DNA of 64,000 nt from JABAAI01 sp965242745 (GTDB lineage: Bacteria; Spirochaetota; Leptospiria; Leptospirales; Leptonemataceae). The notes beneath the pieces are model-generated. The model was not told where the DNA came from and searched no databases. It worked only from the letters and a program-made list of their open reading frames with translations. The stretch covers positions 1 through 64,000 of the forward strand of contig CBDETG010000088.1 in NCBI GenBank assembly GCA_965242745.1. The letters are read 5' to 3'. A program made the position numbers and the translations under genes. How positions within the stretch are numbered: the first letter of the stretch is position 1; the number at the start of each line of letters is the position of its first letter. This document shows positions 10,062-18,493 of the stretch, piece by piece.

Positions 10062-10502
10062 ATTTAGAATAACTTCCGCCATGGCGCAGCAAAGCTTGGG
10101 CGCATCAGTGATTGCTGTATAAGGATAACTTCAATCATAATAGGAAAAAGCGCCAAGGCCAAAGTCCATAAAATGCGAGCCTCTGATAGAAGTCAAGGTA
10201 AAAAATGCAAATGAAGCGCCGCATAGGATCACACAGAATTTCTTGCTACATCTCTGAGCCTAAGTATCTCCTCTTTTTTGCAAGCAAAGGCAGATGTGAA
10301 ATACCACACAGGCATGTTTTCCATGCAAGAGTAATAAAATGTCTGTTCTTTAGCAAAAGGTCATAAAACTTGCCTTAGCTTCCCTTTTTTTTAGACAAAA
10401 GCGTAGAAAAAGACTTGCAATACAAAGGCAGCTATGAAAATCCTAGAGTAAATTGAGAGCTGGAGTTAGCCTTGCTTTATATGTGAGGCCGGCCCTCTGT
10501 CC
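10062..10502. promoter_or_regulatory. Divergent intergenic region between rpsU and guaB
   Basis: About 440 bases without a gene. It must contain the promoters of the rpsU cluster (left) and guaB (right). I found no convincing operator, riboswitch or repeat here. Confidence 0.35.
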
Positions 10503-12179
10503 ATGTCTATGCTTTTAGAAACAAGTTTCAGTCATAATCCGAAAGAAGGATATAATCAAAAAAGCGCTGCAGTGGAGCAAAAGCCTTATCCTCAGACAAA
10601 GGGACATGTGCAAGCCCTGCCTTCATGCAAGGATATGGAAAAAGCAGCGCAGCCTCAAGATGGCATTAGCGCAGAAGAGATGTTTTGCAGTGATACGGGC
10701 TTATGTTACAGGGATTATTTGATATTGCCGGGCTACATTAATTTTCATCCCAGTGAAGTAGACCTTAGCGCGCAGCTAACGCGTGGCCTGAAGCTCAAAC
10801 AGCCCTTTGTTTCTTCTCCGATGGATACGGTAACGGAGGAGAAAATGGCTATAGCCTTGGCTCTTTTGGGAGGTATTGGTATTATCCATTACAATAACAG
10901 CATTCAGGAGCAGACCCGGCTTGTAGAAAAGGTGAAGCGCTTCAAAAACGGATTTATCACAGACCCAATTGTTTTATCCCCAAAGCACAGTATTAGCGAG
11001 ATAGATAAGATCAAAGAAAGGTACGGTTTTTCCGGCATACCCATTACGGAAGATGGGAGGCGAGACTCGCCCTTGGTTGGCATTGTTACCAATCGTGATA
11101 TAGACCTGGAAAAAGATCGAAGTGTCGCTATTAGTCAGGTGATGACGCAAGAAGTAATCAGCGCAAAAGAGAGAATGGAGCTTCAGGACGCATATTCTAT
11201 ACTCAAGCGATCTAAAAAAGGCAAATTGCCTATCGTGAATGAAAAAAAACACCTTGTAGCTCTGCTTTGCCGCTCGGACTTAAAAAAGAGCCAAGATTTC
11301 CCTCTTGCTTCCAAAGACTCGCTTGGGCGTCTGCGCGTAGGAGCAGCTGTGTCCACTCTGCCGGAGGCCTACGAACGTGTTGGAAGTTTAGAACAGGCTG
11401 GTGTGGATTGCCTCGTGATTGACGCAGCCCAGGGGCATTCCTCTTATGAACTGAAAATCTTGACTTGGATCAAAAAGGAATATCCAGCTATGCAAGTCAT
11501 AGCAGGTAATGTGGTAACTGTAGCCCAAGCCTCTTCCTTGATCAAAGCTGGCTGCGACGCCTTAAGAGTAGGCATGGGGCCGGGTTCCATTTGCATTACT
11601 CAGGATACGGTGGCTGTAGGCCGCGCCCAGGCTACTGCCATTTATCACATTGCCCGCTTTGCTGCACAGTACGGCATTCCTGTAGTGGCAGATGGCGGCA
11701 TTGCCAGCATAGGCGATATTGCGAATGCCTTGAGCATAGGAGCATCTACTACGATGATGGGGGCAATGTTTGCGGCAACGCACGAGGCGCCCGGAGAGTA
11801 TTTTTACGAAGGCGGGATCCGCCTGAAACGTTACCGCGGCATGGCCTCACCAGAAGCCATAGAAAAGGGCGGGGCAAAGCGTTATTTCTCAGATAAGTCA
11901 TCTATTAAAGTAGCCCAAGGCGTTTCAGGAGCGCTTGTGGATAAGGGCTCTATGCTGCACTATGTTCCTTACCTATTGCAGGGCATCAAACTAAGCTTTC
12001 AGGATATGGGTGTGCATAATATAGAAGAGCTCCATCGCAGCATGCGTTCTGCCCGCCTTCGTTTTGAAAAACGCAGTCTTAGCGCGCAAAAGCAAGGCTC
12101 TGCGCATAGCCTCTATAGCTATAGAGACCCGCACTGTATGCAGCAGACAGGGGGAGGCTGGTTTGGAGAGTCTCCATAA
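10503..12179 (+). CDS. guaB: IMP dehydrogenase, eukaryotic-like
   Basis: Converts IMP to XMP with NAD+, the committed step of GMP synthesis. The 558 residues include an unusual low-complexity N-terminal extension of about 50 residues before DGISAEEMF. Then come the barrel (YRDYLILPGYINF, VSSPMDTVTEEKMA), a CBS pair (about 145-270), the catalytic loop with Cys364 (GMGPGSICITQ), VVADGGIASIGDIA and the mobile flap (RYRGMASPEAIEKGG). The GYIDF-type start, LKKSQDFPLASKD stretch and LRFEKRS...AQ...HSLYSY tail are closer to human IMPDH than to E. coli GuaB, as in leptospires. Two ATGs (10503, 10509) are possible starts. An internal start near DGISAEEMF cannot be excluded. Confidence 0.93.
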   Translation: MSMLLETSFSHNPKEGYNQKSAAVEQKPYPQTKGHVQALPSCKDMEKAAQPQDGISAEEMFCSDTGLCYRDYLILPGYINFHPSEVDLSAQLTRGLKLKQPFVSSPMDTVTEEKMAIALALLGGIGIIHYNNSIQEQTRLVEKVKRFKNGFITDPIVLSPKHSISEIDKIKERYGFSGIPITEDGRRDSPLVGIVTNRDIDLEKDRSVAISQVMTQEVISAKERMELQDAYSILKRSKKGKLPIVNEKKHLVALLCRSDLKKSQDFPLASKDSLGRLRVGAAVSTLPEAYERVGSLEQAGVDCLVIDAAQGHSSYELKILTWIKKEYPAMQVIAGNVVTVAQASSLIKAGCDALRVGMGPGSICITQDTVAVGRAQATAIYHIARFAAQYGIPVVADGGIASIGDIANALSIGASTTMMGAMFAATHEAPGEYFYEGGIRLKRYRGMASPEAIEKGGAKRYFSDKSSIKVAQGVSGALVDKGSMLHYVPYLLQGIKLSFQDMGVHNIEELHRSMRSARLRFEKRSLSAQKQGSAHSLYSYRDPHCMQQTGGGWFGESP

Positions 12180-12292
12180 AGCCCTGTATTTAGGAAGGCA
12201 TGCAGCGCATCCTGAGGCTGTGGCAGAAAGGGAGCTCTTTTTTAGTAGTCCTATAAGATATAATAGCAAATTGAAGATGAGGTGGCACCAGT

Positions 12293-13087
12293 ATGGATTT
12301 TGAGCGCTTTAAGCAAATCAACGATGAACGAATCAACTATCGTGAAATGGAGGACGCTAATCTTGTTTCCTCCTATCGCAATACGGGCTGTGGTGATGGT
12401 TACCGCATCTATCTCAAAATAGATGAAAGTGACCCACAGAAAGCTGTCTTGGACGCTTCCTACACGACAACAGGCTGTGGTTTTGGTCTGGTTTCTCTGG
12501 CAATGGCAACAGAATGGGCCAAAGGAAAGAAATTGCAGGAATTACTAAAGATCAGCGCAAAGGATATCGAAGAGGCATTTTGTTTCCCTCCTCGCCGCAA
12601 AAACTACCCGGCTTCTGCTGCAGAATGTATACGTAAAGCAGCTTCAGATTATCTTCATGGCACTGGTATAGCTTTGGAGAAAAGAGTTACACGTAAGAGA
12701 GTATTAGACAAACTAAAAAAAGAGGGAGACCTGCGCAATGCGAATCTGCGTCAAGTATGTCTGGATGGAGAAGACTTGGAAGGCGTGGATTTCTCTGGAG
12801 CTGACCTAAGCCATGCTTTTATGACTGGGTGCAATTTGCAAAGGGCGAATTTTTCTAAGAGCCGCCTCCGTGGCAGTTTTTTTAACAATGCAGACCTGCG
12901 TGGAGCAAAGCTATGTGAAGCGGATCTGCGCTGGGCCAAGTTTACAGGAGCAGATCTAGGAGGTGTGCTGATGCAAAATGCTCTCTACGATATTGGAACG
13001 CGTTTAGATCCCCGCCATAGTCATTTGTTTAGCCAAATGCAAAAGAGTGATGGCGCTCGAGAGATCTATCTTAAAAGAACTCCATAA
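12293..13087 (+). CDS. IscU/NifU-like domain fused to pentapeptide repeats
   Basis: Residues 1-125 resemble the IscU/NifU N-terminal Fe-S scaffold: GCGDGYRIYLKI (Cys33, Asp35), TTTGCGFGLVSLAMATEWAKGK (Cys62), then IRKAASDYL. The third scaffold cysteine, normally in a K-x-H-C motif, appears to be replaced (KNYPAS, Pro106), though Cys112 lies six residues on. Residues about 147-235 are pentapeptide repeats (LRNANLRQ, LEGVDFSGADLSHAFM, LRGAKLCEADLRWAKFTGADL) that should form a right-handed quadrilateral helix. The fusion is uncommon. It may be a modified scaffold or a non-Fe-S descendant. It lies between guaB and a small conserved-looking ORF on the same strand. No IscS partner is seen. Confidence 0.8.
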   Translation: MDFERFKQINDERINYREMEDANLVSSYRNTGCGDGYRIYLKIDESDPQKAVLDASYTTTGCGFGLVSLAMATEWAKGKKLQELLKISAKDIEEAFCFPPRRKNYPASAAECIRKAASDYLHGTGIALEKRVTRKRVLDKLKKEGDLRNANLRQVCLDGEDLEGVDFSGADLSHAFMTGCNLQRANFSKSRLRGSFFNNADLRGAKLCEADLRWAKFTGADLGGVLMQNALYDIGTRLDPRHSHLFSQMQKSDGAREIYLKRTP

Positions 13088-13106
13088 AGGCATAGGCGGC
13101 CCGGCA

Positions 13107-13301
13107 ATGAAAGAGAAATTACAAGTAGGGGATAAGAAAATCTTCAACAGAGCCACTTTCCTGCATAATGGCGTCTTTGTTTTGCAAGGCAGCACAGTAG
13201 AAATCAAGAGCATTCGTTTTGATAATATCACAATTGAGTGGTATGATAAAGAAGGGAATCCGCATCTTTTGGATGGAGTAGCGCCTGAAGAGCTGCTCTA
13301 G
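13107..13301 (+). CDS. Small hypothetical protein
   Basis: Encodes 64 residues (start MKEKLQVGDKK). A longer reading from 13047 overlaps the previous gene by 41 bases, so I prefer the internal ATG at 13107. The sequence alternates hydrophobic and charged residues (VFVLQGSTVEIKSIRFDNITIEWYD), suggesting a small beta-barrel, with no signal peptide. It is 20 bases after the IscU-like fusion gene and likely in the same transcript. I do not recognise the family. Confidence 0.55.
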   Translation: MKEKLQVGDKKIFNRATFLHNGVFVLQGSTVEIKSIRFDNITIEWYDKEGNPHLLDGVAPEELL

Positions 13302-13374
13302 GAATCATAAAAAGAGATATGCTTTTTTCTTTTTGCTAAAGGGCGCATTGTGCCCGAATAGGGACAAGCCCCGC

Positions 13375-13393
13375 TTTTGCCCAAAGGGCAAAA
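13375..13393. terminator. Possible terminator hairpin
   Basis: TTTTGCCC, loop AAA, GGGCAAAA form a perfect 8-bp stem followed by a short AT-rich run, between the small ORF and the MaoC gene. Confidence 0.4.
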
Positions 13394-13490
13394 ATACTTA
13401 GAACAAAGCTTGACTCACAAAAGCTGCGGCCTATGAATGGCAGAGTAGACATTGCTAAGAAGAGTCTTGGCAGATTAGAGAATATATTGT

Positions 13491-13910
13491 ATGTCTAGTA
13501 TCATTGACTTTCATTCTTTCACTGAGGGCGATCAAGTGGCCGTCTTGGAGGCAGGGCCTGTTAGGCATATGGACTTGGTCCGTTACTCGGGCGCCTCAGG
13601 AGATTTTAACCCCATACATACAGACCCGCAGTTTGCTAAGGAAGCGGGGCTGGATGGCACCATAGTACACGGTATGTATGTCATGGCGCAGCTGGGCCGC
13701 ATGCTGAGTGATTTTACTCTGCCTTCACAAATACGCTCCTTTGGAGTCAAATTCAAGGGCATGGTAAAACCTCAAGACAAGCTTATGTGTAAGGCGCAGG
13801 TCAAGCGTAAAAAAGAGGAAGAGGGGGAAAAACTCCTCTTGCTGAGCCTGCAGGCCTCTGTGGGAGATAATGTCTGCGTAGCAGGGGAAGCGCTTATAGC
13901 CTGCGCTTGA
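13491..13910 (+). CDS. MaoC-type hydratase, single hotdog domain
   Basis: A 139-residue hotdog-fold protein with the hydratase signature YSGASGDFNPIHTDPQFAKEAG (catalytic Asp and His), followed by TIVHGMYVMAQLGRML. This is the (R)-specific enoyl-CoA hydratase / MaoC dehydratase family, acting on 2-enoyl-thioesters (CoA or ACP). The tail FGVKFKGMVKPQDKL is also typical. The substrate cannot be read from the sequence. It is convergent with nadD (16 bases apart). Confidence 0.85.
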   Translation: MSSIIDFHSFTEGDQVAVLEAGPVRHMDLVRYSGASGDFNPIHTDPQFAKEAGLDGTIVHGMYVMAQLGRMLSDFTLPSQIRSFGVKFKGMVKPQDKLMCKAQVKRKKEEEGEKLLLLSLQASVGDNVCVAGEALIACA

Positions 13911-13926
13911 TCCTCTTTCCTGCGCC

Positions 13927-14628
13927 CTAGCTTTCTGTATCCCGCTGGTATATCCTTCGCATTGTAATGTATTGCAGCAGGCTCTTTGGCAGGCATTTGC
14001 CGGCTTTTGTATAGAGTTCCTCGCAAGAAAGTGAAGGCCGGGCGCTCTTGTCCTGCATCGCAAATAAGGCGCGCAAATGGGAACTTGCGCAGGGCGCCAG
14101 AGGGCTGTCCCAGAGGACATGAAACTGGGCTTTTGGATAACTGCTCCGCCAGCTTTCACAAAGGCTTTGCAGCTCCGCTGGCAGCACAGAAGAGCGCAGG
14201 TATATCCAAAAGGGGTGAAAACGCAATATTTCTTCTATATGCTTCCATTCCTTCAGCCTTCTCATGCTATCAGCCCCGATGAGTACTGCTATTGCCTCTC
14301 TGCTATAGGACGTGCGCAGTTGGCGGCATGTATGGTAAGTGTAACTGGGGCCTTTGGCATGGATTTCCTTATCAACAAGGCTCAAAGCAACAGAGGCGTT
14401 TTTTTCATCTTCCTGCAGGACCTTGATCATTTCTCTTAACATCCATATCCTTTCTTCGACGCTGGCAAGGGGGGGCCTTTGCAATTTGAATGGGGAAACA
14501 AAGGCAGGAACGATGTCTATATGCTTTACCAGCTGCCTGCGCGCTATATATTGCAGTATTGCCATATGTCCTCTGTGGGGTGGATCGAAGGAGCCGCCAA
14601 AGATAAGACGATCTATAGTCTTGGGCAT
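13927..14628 (-). CDS. nadD: Nicotinate-nucleotide adenylyltransferase
   Basis: Adenylates nicotinate mononucleotide to deamido-NAD in NAD synthesis. The nucleotidyltransferase motif GGSFDPPHRGH lies right after the chosen start MPKTIDRLIF. A PAFVSPFK segment, IGADSMRRLKEW and a late SSHLRALFA segment (the family SSTxIR position) complete the core. The reading frame is open upstream to 14730, but residues before MPKT are not typical, so ATG 14628 is used. Length is about 233 residues, slightly more than usual. Confidence 0.9.
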   Translation of the reverse strand: MPKTIDRLIFGGSFDPPHRGHMAILQYIARRQLVKHIDIVPAFVSPFKLQRPPLASVEERIWMLREMIKVLQEDEKNASVALSLVDKEIHAKGPSYTYHTCRQLRTSYSREAIAVLIGADSMRRLKEWKHIEEILRFHPFWIYLRSSVLPAELQSLCESWRSSYPKAQFHVLWDSPLAPCASSHLRALFAMQDKSARPSLSCEELYTKAGKCLPKSLLQYITMRRIYQRDTES

Positions 14629-14835
14629 ATAAGAAAAGATGCGCTTGCTTCCTGCGCTCTGTTCAGCTAAGCGCATATGCCAGCAGGATTTTTGCAAAGA
14701 ACTTTTTTTAGCCAAGATACGGCAATGCAAGGCAAGAGTGGCTAGTATACATAGATCTTATCTTTTTACTTGCGCGTTCTGCAAAAAACATGGTCGACAG
14801 CCCAAAGCTTTACAAAACATTGGCCTATCATTACT

Positions 14836-16068
14836 ATGCAGCTGAATACTCAGGAACTCCAAATCCAAAACATAGGAAACACGCGCCTCCTGTACTATCC
14901 TAATCAGAGCTATCTCACAAACATACAGATACTCACCCAGGTAGGATCTGCTGCAGAAGAAAAAAACCAGCAAGGCCTGGCACATATTCTGGAGCACATG
15001 TTTTTTAAGGGCTCACAAAAAAGGCCGGGAGGCACAGCTATATCACGCGCTGCCAACCACATTGGGGCGAAAATGAACGCGTATACAAGCTATGATCATA
15101 CGGTGTATCATATAAGCGTATTGAATGAAGTATTCTCGGAAGGCTTCGATATTCTGGCAGATATGTATATGAACCCTCTTTTCCCTGAAGAAGAATTCGC
15201 AAAAGAGCTCAATCCTATTTTGAGTGAGCTCCGGGAGCGGGAGGATGATCCCGAAAGTTATCTTATGGAGCGCTCTTTTGCGCGCTATTTTGGAGAGATC
15301 TATCATCCTATCATTGGTACAGAAGAAAGCATCCGTTCCTCTACGGTGGAGGCGATGCACAGTTTTAAGTCAAAGTTTTATGGGGGAGAAAATTGTCTCA
15401 TCTCTGTTGTGGGAGGCGTAGGGCAAAATCTTGTACTGGAAGAAACAGAAAAATTTTTTAAGAAGACGTTCCAGGCAGAAGTCCATACTCCAAAAAAAGC
15501 GCAGTGTCGTGCAGGCGAGCTGAGTCTCCAAAAAGCAGGCATTAGAGAGGCATATTACAGCCTGCTCTTCCCCGCTCTCGAAAATACGCATCCTGATCGC
15601 TACAAGCAGGATATGATGAGCTATCTTTTGGGCGGCAACGATTCTGCTCTCCTTTTTGAAAGAATCCGTGAAGAATTAGGCATGTCTTGTTATGGCATTT
15701 ACTCATGGATCATGCGTAATGAGCCTTATTCCATCTTGGGCATCAACTGCGGCATTGCAAAGGAGGAGCTAGAACAGCTGCACGAGGAAGTCATGGCTTG
15801 TATTCGCCGTATTTACAAGGAGAAGCTGGAAGAAGATCGCCTGCAAAGAGCCAAAGCTGCCTTGCGTGCTTCTGTAGCTGCCCGGGCAGAAACAAGCGCC
15901 GGCATGAACAGCATGCTTGCCCTGGCTGTGCTTAGAGGGGAAACAGAAAATCCGGTGCAGAGCTTCCTTTCGCGGATGGAGCGCATAGAGCTGCAGGACA
16001 TACAAGAAATAGCAGAGCAGACATTGCTCCATGGCCCCATGCTCAAAAGTACCTTATTGCCTCTTTAG
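14836..16068 (+). CDS. M16 family zinc peptidase
   Basis: Pitrilysin-type metallopeptidase of 410 residues. The inverted zinc motif HxxEH is His50, Glu53, His54 (AHILEHMFFKGS), and the distal glutamate lies in the NPILSELRERED helix. The second, inactive half (YYSLLFPALENTHPDRYKQDMMSYLLGG, LFERIREELGMSCYGI) is typical of the M16B single-chain half-enzyme, which usually dimerises or pairs with an inactive partner. No signal peptide is visible. A TTG 66 bases upstream is open in frame, but MQLNTQEL better fits the family start. The 3' end overlaps the next gene by 38 bases. Confidence 0.88.
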   Translation: MQLNTQELQIQNIGNTRLLYYPNQSYLTNIQILTQVGSAAEEKNQQGLAHILEHMFFKGSQKRPGGTAISRAANHIGAKMNAYTSYDHTVYHISVLNEVFSEGFDILADMYMNPLFPEEEFAKELNPILSELREREDDPESYLMERSFARYFGEIYHPIIGTEESIRSSTVEAMHSFKSKFYGGENCLISVVGGVGQNLVLEETEKFFKKTFQAEVHTPKKAQCRAGELSLQKAGIREAYYSLLFPALENTHPDRYKQDMMSYLLGGNDSALLFERIREELGMSCYGIYSWIMRNEPYSILGINCGIAKEELEQLHEEVMACIRRIYKEKLEEDRLQRAKAALRASVAARAETSAGMNSMLALAVLRGETENPVQSFLSRMERIELQDIQEIAEQTLLHGPMLKSTLLPL

Positions 16069-17098
16069 TCTCGTGACTTGCTTTCTGAGCCTCCAAGAAG
16101 CGCAGGCCGCTTTAAGCGCAGGTGAGTTAGTAGGCTTGCCTACAGAAACTGTATATGGCCTGGCTGCAAATGCCTTAGACAGCAAGGCGGTTGCAAAAAT
16201 CTTTCGACTTAAAAAAAGGCCTCTTCATAATCCCATTATCAGCCATTTGCCAGACGCCCAAGCCGTTTTTCGTTATGGAGAAGCGCAGGCTATGGATCGC
16301 AAGCTGGCGCGTTTTTGGCCAGGCCCCCTTAGTCTGCTCCTAAAACACAATGGGAGTATCCCAGCTATTGTGAGTGCAGGCCTGGAGGATGCGGCATTTC
16401 GTGTGCCAAGTCATCCTCTTATGCGCAAACTCCTGCGCAAATGCCCCTTCCCCGTAGCTGCGCCCTCGGCGAATATTTCAGGAGGCAGAAGCCCAACCAG
16501 GGCTGAGATGATCCAAAGGGACTTTGGCTCTGCTATAGCGGGAGTAGTAGATGGGGGGCCGTGTATCCTTGGTATAGAATCAAGCGTCTTGCGCAGCAGA
16601 AGCGGGCATGTAGAGATACTTCGTCCCGGAGCAATCAGCTGTGAGGTCTTGCAAAAACACGGCTTTCGGGTAAAAAAATTATATGAATTTTCCAAGTCAG
16701 AAGAAAAGAAAGGGAAGAAACTCCTTGCCCCCGGAAATCTCACTAGGCATTATGCGCCCGCAGTCCCTTTACTCCTGCTTATGAATGAGAAACTGCCAAG
16801 GGGATGGGAGGGGAGCCCGAAGCTCAAGGAAGCTTTGGCGCGTTTTGGTACAAGCATCCAGCAGAGCGCCTATCTTGCCTTTGGCAAAGAAAGCCCAGCT
16901 GCCTTTGGGCATTGCTTTTCCTTATCAGAAGATGCAAAGCTAGCTCAGGCAGCCCAGCGTCTTTTTTATCTTTTCGAGAAAAGCAGGCGGGCGCAGGCGC
17001 AAGCTATTGTCAGCCATCTTCTCCCTGCCTGCGGCATTGGTCATGCCTTAAACGACCGTCTCACCAGAGCGGCAAGTATATGGCTTGAGTTACGATAG
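16031..17098 (+). CDS. tsaC: Threonylcarbamoyl-AMP synthase, two-domain Sua5 type
   Basis: Makes threonylcarbamoyl-AMP for tRNA t6A37 modification. The YrdC fold begins around residue 28 (LSAGELVGLPTETVYGLAANAL) and includes KIFRLKKRPLHNPII, WPGPLSLLL, AFRVPSHPL, APSANISGGRSPT and GIESSVL...ILRPGAI. The linker PGNLTRHYAP closes the active site. Residues about 250-355 are the Sua5 C-terminal Rossmann-like domain, so this is the long form. The start overlaps the M16 peptidase end by 38 bases, implying coupling. A later start in the first 25 codons is possible. Confidence 0.93.
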   Translation: MAPCSKVPYCLFSLVTCFLSLQEAQAALSAGELVGLPTETVYGLAANALDSKAVAKIFRLKKRPLHNPIISHLPDAQAVFRYGEAQAMDRKLARFWPGPLSLLLKHNGSIPAIVSAGLEDAAFRVPSHPLMRKLLRKCPFPVAAPSANISGGRSPTRAEMIQRDFGSAIAGVVDGGPCILGIESSVLRSRSGHVEILRPGAISCEVLQKHGFRVKKLYEFSKSEEKKGKKLLAPGNLTRHYAPAVPLLLLMNEKLPRGWEGSPKLKEALARFGTSIQQSAYLAFGKESPAAFGHCFSLSEDAKLAQAAQRLFYLFEKSRRAQAQAIVSHLLPACGIGHALNDRLTRAASIWLELR

Positions 17099-17121
17099 GC
17101 TTCTTTTATCATTATGAGATT

Positions 17122-18144
17122 ATGGCATCGCATCCTAAATACCTGCAAGAGATGATCCAAAGCTTTACTCCGAACTGGGCACGCTCGATAGCATACAGCC
17201 TTGCATGGGAAGCCGATTTAAAAAGCAGTCTTGAGCTTGGATACATTGAGCTTGTGCCTTGGGACAGCTTGATCAAAAATTCTGCGAACAAACAACAGAG
17301 CTGTGATGCCTTATATCTTTCCTCCTCAGAGCTGCCTCAAAAGGCAGCTGATTTTATCTACCTTTTTCAGAGGCTCAATAAGGGAGCTGTCCTTGTTATG
17401 GAGCTGGGGGCAAAGCAATGGAAGCGCATGGAGCTTATACGCATTAGTGAGAGCATGGGCGCCTCCTTACTCTTCTTTGCCCCGGTGCGCACAGAAAGCA
17501 AGAATGCAAAAGGCAGAAAAAAAATTGCGGTAATACAAAAAGGGACTATGGAAAAAATACAAAAAAGGCTCACGATACTCATTCCTGTTTTGTCAGCAGC
17601 CAAGTCTCATCCGCGCGTGCTGCAGTGGCTCCAGTACCTACATGAGGCGGAGCTTACGCCCTATGTGGAGCTTTTGCTTGTTTTTGACGGCGTACATGAT
17701 CTTCTCCCCGCATGGCCTGAGTATGAGTACTTAGAAAAGGAAAACGGTTTTCAGATGCTGCGGCATTACCGGAGCTTTGGCAAGGCGGCTTGTTTGCGTA
17801 CAGGGCTTATGTTTTTCCGGGGGCAATACCTGCTTTGGGATCATGCTGCTTTTGTTTGCAGTGAGGCGCTGAGTCTTCTGGACTGTATCTTTGCTTCCTC
17901 TTCTAATGATACCGCATTTGCAATACATGCTAAACTTCTGCATAGTCATAAGCAAAGCGGCAAGCTCCTTGCTTTCCCCATGGCATCATCTGTTATATGC
18001 CTAAACCGCATGGCTGCCTGCGCTTTGTATGAAAGACCTTATGAATGCCAAAAGCTTATGTCTACATTCACATACAAGAATCTCAGAAGCCTCCTTAAGA
18101 AGGCGCGTATTAAGACAGCTTACGCTTATATTTCTTCAGCATAG
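17122..18144 (+). CDS. Glycosyltransferase-2-like protein with lost DxD motif
   Basis: A 340-residue protein in two parts. Residues about 1-145 look faintly like a methyltransferase end (FIYLFQRLNKGAVLVMEL), which is uncertain. Residues about 147-290 follow the GT2 nucleotide-sugar fold: LTILIPVLSAAKSHPRVL, VELLLVFDG, then FGKAACLRTGLMFFRGQYLLWDHAAF, which matches the family pattern 'GKAAALRxGLxxARGDYVLFxDAD'. The metal-binding DxD is replaced by WDHAA, so catalysis as a normal GT2 enzyme is doubtful. No membrane segment is seen. It starts 23 bases after tsaC on the same strand. Confidence 0.5.
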   Translation: MASHPKYLQEMIQSFTPNWARSIAYSLAWEADLKSSLELGYIELVPWDSLIKNSANKQQSCDALYLSSSELPQKAADFIYLFQRLNKGAVLVMELGAKQWKRMELIRISESMGASLLFFAPVRTESKNAKGRKKIAVIQKGTMEKIQKRLTILIPVLSAAKSHPRVLQWLQYLHEAELTPYVELLLVFDGVHDLLPAWPEYEYLEKENGFQMLRHYRSFGKAACLRTGLMFFRGQYLLWDHAAFVCSEALSLLDCIFASSSNDTAFAIHAKLLHSHKQSGKLLAFPMASSVICLNRMAACALYERPYECQKLMSTFTYKNLRSLLKKARIKTAYAYISSA

Positions 18145-18493
18145 ACGGGCAAGCAGGACGCTGTGCGCGTGTGTTATTTATATCGACGATATTGCTCGTG
18201 ACAATGCAAGTAATGTATCAAATTATTAAGCCATTGTGTCGCAAAGGAGCATAGGATCTATTGTGTTTACGGAAGTATGTTTGGAGTGCGCAAAAAGCTG
18301 GGAAGCAGATCCTTGGCTGACTGTGTTATTTATTCTGATAAGCGCTGCAAAAAGATGATAGACATTGCAGGGAGCTTTCTTAAATGTGCGCAGGTGATGA
18401 GAATCCATGTAGAGAATTTTGAAGAGCTTGCGCCTCAGGTGGAGCATAGGAAGTTGCGCATAGAGGCTGACCTATGGGCGTTTTTTAGAAGAC
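18145..18493. other. Low-coding region before MaoC gene
   Basis: About 350 bases. The only candidate is a plus-strand ORF at 18277-18507 (76 residues, LADCVIYSDKRCKKMIDIAG...EADLWAFF) that overlaps the next gene by 14 bases. I do not recognise it and treat it as unproven. Nothing else is seen. Confidence 0.4.
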
